From Membranipora membranacea (lineage: Eukaryota > Bryozoa > Gymnolaemata > Cheilostomatida > Membraniporidae): DNA of 64,000 nt. The notes under the pieces are model-generated. The model was given only the letters and a program-made list of their open reading frames with translations. It did not search any database and was not told the origin of the DNA. This document shows, piece by piece, positions 60,401-64,000 of this stretch. A program made the position numbers and the translations under genes. Position 1 is the first letter of the stretch. Each line of letters opens with the position of its first letter. The DNA is taken from positions 24,400,283 through 24,464,282 of the forward strand of contig OU612066.1 in the NCBI GenBank assembly GCA_914767715.1, written 5' to 3'.

Positions 60401-63400
60401 GGATCCTCAGAAACAGCAGGTGAGGTGGCAGTTGCGACAACATCATCAACCAATGACTTGGCGAACTGCTCTAGTAGATCAACATCACGAGCCTGGTCTG
60501 CCAAGTCTTCATGCTCAGGTGTTAAAACATCTGGAGTGTACGATTCAAACTTAACATGAGAATCACTAGTATCCATTTCACCGCTATCAGATTCCTCCTT
60601 GATGTCTTTGGTATCTACTTGAGGCTTGTCATCTGTTGATCTGTTTTCTCCTTGCAACCAAAAAGAAACTTGTGAGCTATCTTGAGAGTTCCTCTTTCTT
60701 TCGTCACCTTCAGAGAGAGATTCTTCTCGGCAAAACTGTTCAAAATCATCAGTGTACGAGTCACCCTGTTCTGCACCTAATGGCTGCCTATCACGTTGCC
60801 CTATGTCAAAAACGCTATCCTCGTCATCAGCAGAATAGGCATTGGCCTCAGATGTTGATCTCTGAAGATTTGAATTTCTCATAATATGGGAAGGCATGAA
60901 TCCGGGATGTGACTCTTCTCTCTTTGGAGACCTTTCATGTTCAAGCCGCGATTCGTCTTCGTCAGCTTCATTTCCAGAGAAGGTTTGAGATTCCTCTTGA
61001 GTCCCTGGGATTTCAGAAGAAATTAGGCCTTCCAGCTCGGCATCTAAGTTACGTAGCTTTTTTCTTTCATGTTGACCTTGTTCTTCATCTTGGCTGGTTG
61101 TTGACTGCATGGATTCATCAGCCTCATAATCATCGGTTTCACCAACAGAAGACTTTTGAGGGTTTGGCCCATCAGGGGAGGTGAGGCTTGCATCTCCTTC
61201 TTTATCAAGTTTCTCAGTTGGATCCAAATTTTCAGACAGCTGCTCGCCAGCTGGATCGACATCAAACTTATCCTCTTTATCAGGAGTTTCACTTTGTTCT
61301 GCAACATCCCATTGATCCTCCATGTCAGATTCCGTGGGAGACATAGCATCAGTATTAGTCTCATCCACTCCTCCACTTGACAAAAGAATATCCGGTATCT
61401 CTGCATCAAAATCTCTTAGTATTGGACGAGCAGCCGGGCTCTTATCATCAAGCTGATTTGATTCTACCCCATAGTCAGTTCTGTCTTCATCATGATCTCT
61501 CTGATCGCTGATATCATGTCCTTTGTTCTTTAGGCTTCCCTCTCCAAAACTCATGTCATCCAAATCTAGGTTTGCAGTCATATCAACAGATCTGACTAAA
61601 GCTGGCTGCTCATCATGTTGAAACAAAGTAGCATCTGATCCGTGATGTTCATCTTTAATTCCAGAATCACGGTCTCCAACCAAACATCTTTCGAACAGTG
61701 GTGAGGCAATGTCTGTACCCATACTTGAGGGTATACCTGATGATCGCTCATCTATGCTTTGATCGATCAACTTGTCATCAACTGGAATGAAGTCTGGGAT
61801 GTCATCATCAAGATCATCAATCTGAGAGTCGCGGTAGCGAACCGAAGGGGGCCTCGAGAGATTGTCAAAAGACAAATACGTTGATGGTGGTAGAGGTGCA
61901 GTTACATCGTAAGAGCCTTTGTGAGAGGGTAACTTCCCTATGCAAGCACCCTCAACTTCCGATGCCGATTCTGGTACTATAACATCAACCTCAACAACAG
62001 GAGTCTTTCCCGAGAGCTCATCACCAGAAAAAGCTTGGTTGTCATAAGAGAGAGCAGGAGACTGATCAGCAATTATCAGACAGGCACCAGCACCTAAAGG
62101 TTAAGCGGTGAAAGGTTAGAGAGCTTTGGTATAGAGAAATCTAATTCTTTTTTTCTTCCAATCATCGCACGCAGAGATGAAATAGGCACTCATATCAAAA
62201 TGTCAAAATATGCTCTCGGGGGAAGCCTACATTCATCGAAGGGAAGAGAAAAATTTGTTCTAGTGGAATAAAAGTCTGCCTTGGAAATTAATGAATAGAA
62301 CACATTCCAAAATTAAATCCTGACTCTTGGTCATCTAGAAATCCTAGAAACAAAACCCTATAATATCAAAACGTTTGAGGAATGTCACTCATGACAACTT
62401 AAGTGACAACAAGAGAAAGAAACTAAAGTTGCACAACTACAACATGACAACACAACCAATTACCTCCGTCAAGATCGTCATCGCCTTCATCCTCTGAAAA
62501 GTCAATTGTAAAAGTATTGTATGTCCCAGGATTAACAGAAAAGCGCCTTAAAAAGTTAATTACATGCCTGTGCATAAGACATCAATCGGTTGAAATGCTG
62601 AAACACCGAGTGTTGTGTGAAAGACTGGGTGTTTTGAATACACAGATAGAAACCTTAATCATGAGTTGTAGCTTGTCACCCAAACCGTAGATATGAATAA
62701 GCATGTCAGCCAATGAATGACACATAAACAAAAACTAATACTTAATTCTTGTGTTATATGTTGTGTGTGTTATTTGAAAACAGCATGAAATAGCTATTAG
62801 CAAAAATTTGTTTGTGCACAGAAATCGTTATACATATTATGTTATACAAGATATCATAATATTATGTAATAAATGTATTGATAATCATCATTGAAATAAA
62901 TAGAGATTATTGTCATTATGTTTAAATTATAATGATCTTTATATTTCAGTGATAATTATCTATTATGATTCTATCAGATTATTAATATATGATAAAATGA
63001 ATATTATTATGTTAGAAATAGACAGTTTTCTGAGCTCTTATTTCTGCCTCAATTCGGAGTTGTCCTCTCTCCAGTTTGGTACTTTTAACCCACGCCGCAT
63101 AGGAAAAACCTGCTGAAAGAGGGTTATCTTGAAAACCGCTTATGTTGGGATAAAAATGATTTTTGATTCAGAGTCTGCACCATTGAAAACCCTGTGAGAC
63201 AGAGTTACCAAATCATTGGAGGCTTGAATGTTGATCCATCTTAATTTTAGTGACAAAACTCGTGAAAAATTCTGCCAAATTGTCCCCAAAACAGGCAGAA
63301 AATGCTATAATGGACTACCCAAATACTAAAATAATTTCCCAAACTATGTCCATATGATTTTGCAATGTTGCAGATACTGAATCAAAAATAATTTTTATCC

Positions 63401-63922
63401 TATTATAAGCGGTTTTCAATATAACCCTCTTTTCAGCACATTTTTCTTATGCGGCGTGGGTTGAAAATACCAAACTGGAGAGAGGACAACTCCGAATTGA
63501 GGCCTAAATCAGAGCTCAGCAAACTGTCTATTGATTTCATAGCTTTCCTTATAAATGCAACAATTCCAAAGAATTGAGCATTCGCGATTTCATGAGGCTG
63601 GAAATAGGGAAATTTATGGATCACCAATATTTACTCAAATCCAACTACTTCCAACCTCATTTACTGAACATTTACGCTAGCTAACATTAAGTCACCCTGA
63701 AATTCTGACTAATATTAACTCCGTCCTCCATGGTTATATTATAATATTCACACTGTTTGTTATTAACTCTTACCGGAGTGATCTGAGTTGATACAGTCAG
63801 GAGAAGAATGATGTCTGACTTTATCCAGTGATGTACTCGACAGGCGAGTCAGGTCCTGGTCTGACTGAGATCGCTCAAAGGCTGGACTAGAAGGCTCCAC
63901 CAAAACATCTTCATCATCCGAC
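54404..63922 (-). CDS. 3' part of a giant-exon gene; acidic, Ser-rich disordered protein
   Basis: Five exons, 5' end outside the window: 63922-63774, 62493-62464, 62093-56082, 55361-55310, 54611-54404 (stop TGA). Phases agree throughout; the visible part codes about 2,150 residues. The 6,012-bp exon starts and ends in phase 1, so skipping it keeps the frame. Its product is Asp/Glu/Ser/Thr-rich without a recognisable globular domain. A block coded by 57112-56430 repeats [ST]-x-D-S-[LIV] about 14 times, followed by an 'SRSSRSSRSTR' stretch and a basic/acidic 'MADVEAEREAKKVRKD' helix. The last exon has 'HTRTVLRDGQPEQEILSE'. Giant, skippable exons of this kind are known in ankyrins and MAP1/futsch-type cytoskeletal proteins. 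An ankyrin tail is my best guess but is unproven. No ATG is needed at 61875: the reading frame runs on to the splice site at 62093. Confidence 0.75.
56430..57112 (-). repeat. Coding repeat: ~14 STDSL-type motifs
   Basis: In the giant exon, motifs such as STDSLG, SIDSLT, SVDSIG and STDSLE recur every 12-25 residues with variable Ala/Pro/Thr-rich spacers. Such repeats are candidate phosphorylation or partner-binding sites; that role is inferred. Confidence 0.8.
63018..63531. mobile_element. Foldback element, ~514 bp, ~170-bp arms (uninterrupted copy)
   Basis: Ends ATAGACAGTTTTCTGAGC / complement (right arm has one change). The arms share 'CAATTCGGAGTTGTCCTCTC', 'CCCACGCCGCATA' and 'GAAAACCGCTTAT'. 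The same family at 36288-37402 is in the opposite orientation and interrupted. It lies in an intron of the giant-exon gene. Confidence 0.85.
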
Positions 63923-64000
63923 CTGTAATAATAAATAATGAAGTCATTCATTAATGTTAGTTAATGGAGAGTCAGCACTGCCTAATTGGTAGATCAAGTT

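Noticed and set aside
56798-60884. Several plus-strand ORFs of 60-154 codons
   Set aside because: They are antisense shadows of the Ser/Asp-biased giant exon, without independent start context or domains.
56071-61875. 1,934-codon ORF taken as a stand-alone gene starting at 61875
   Set aside because: The codon at 61875 is TTG inside an open frame that continues to a splice acceptor at 62093, and a donor precedes the TGA at 56071. It is an internal exon.

Overview
This window looks like animal nuclear DNA, AT-rich and intron-rich, probably from an invertebrate. Every multi-exon gene has GT..AG introns with consistent phases. Between and inside the genes lies a dense mix of foldback MITEs, non-LTR (LINE) remnants, tRNA-derived repeats and tandem arrays. 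I cannot name the phylum from sequence alone. All recognised genes are on the minus strand. Exon boundaries were placed by hand from splice sites and phase; each reconstructed coding sequence sums to whole codons. || Layout: 1-3440, four copies of a degenerate ~1 kb tandem repeat. 4640-5177, 5'-truncated LINE. 6723-9379, BRICHOS precursor gene A. 9545-19450, accessory DNA (segmental duplication, foldbacks, satellites, a tRNA-like repeat). 19767-22671, BRICHOS gene B. 25586-26582, a small membrane/coiled-coil protein. 29295-40274, a 14-exon acyl-activating (ANL superfamily) enzyme, with a broken inverted copy of its first exon at 40705-40847. 41645-44680, BRICHOS gene C. 46900-50230, a degenerate mobile element with a coiled-coil/RRM-like ORF1 relic. 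54404-63922, the 3' part of a gene with a 6,012-bp exon coding an acidic, Ser-rich, probably disordered protein. || The standout system is the family of three BRICHOS type II membrane precursors. They share one five-exon plan (intron phases 0,0,0,1): a short cytosolic start, one membrane segment, a linker, a BRICHOS-like domain with two cysteines, then a basic cleavage site and a short four-cysteine peptide encoded alone on the last exon. Precursor domains of B and C are nearly identical, while the terminal peptides have diverged almost completely. This is the architecture of annelid arenicin-type antimicrobial peptide precursors and of chondromodulin/tenomodulin, but the cysteine patterns (C-x4-C-x12/15-C-x-C, and C-x4-C-x13-C-x7-C in a Tyr-rich peptide) are not ones I recognise.
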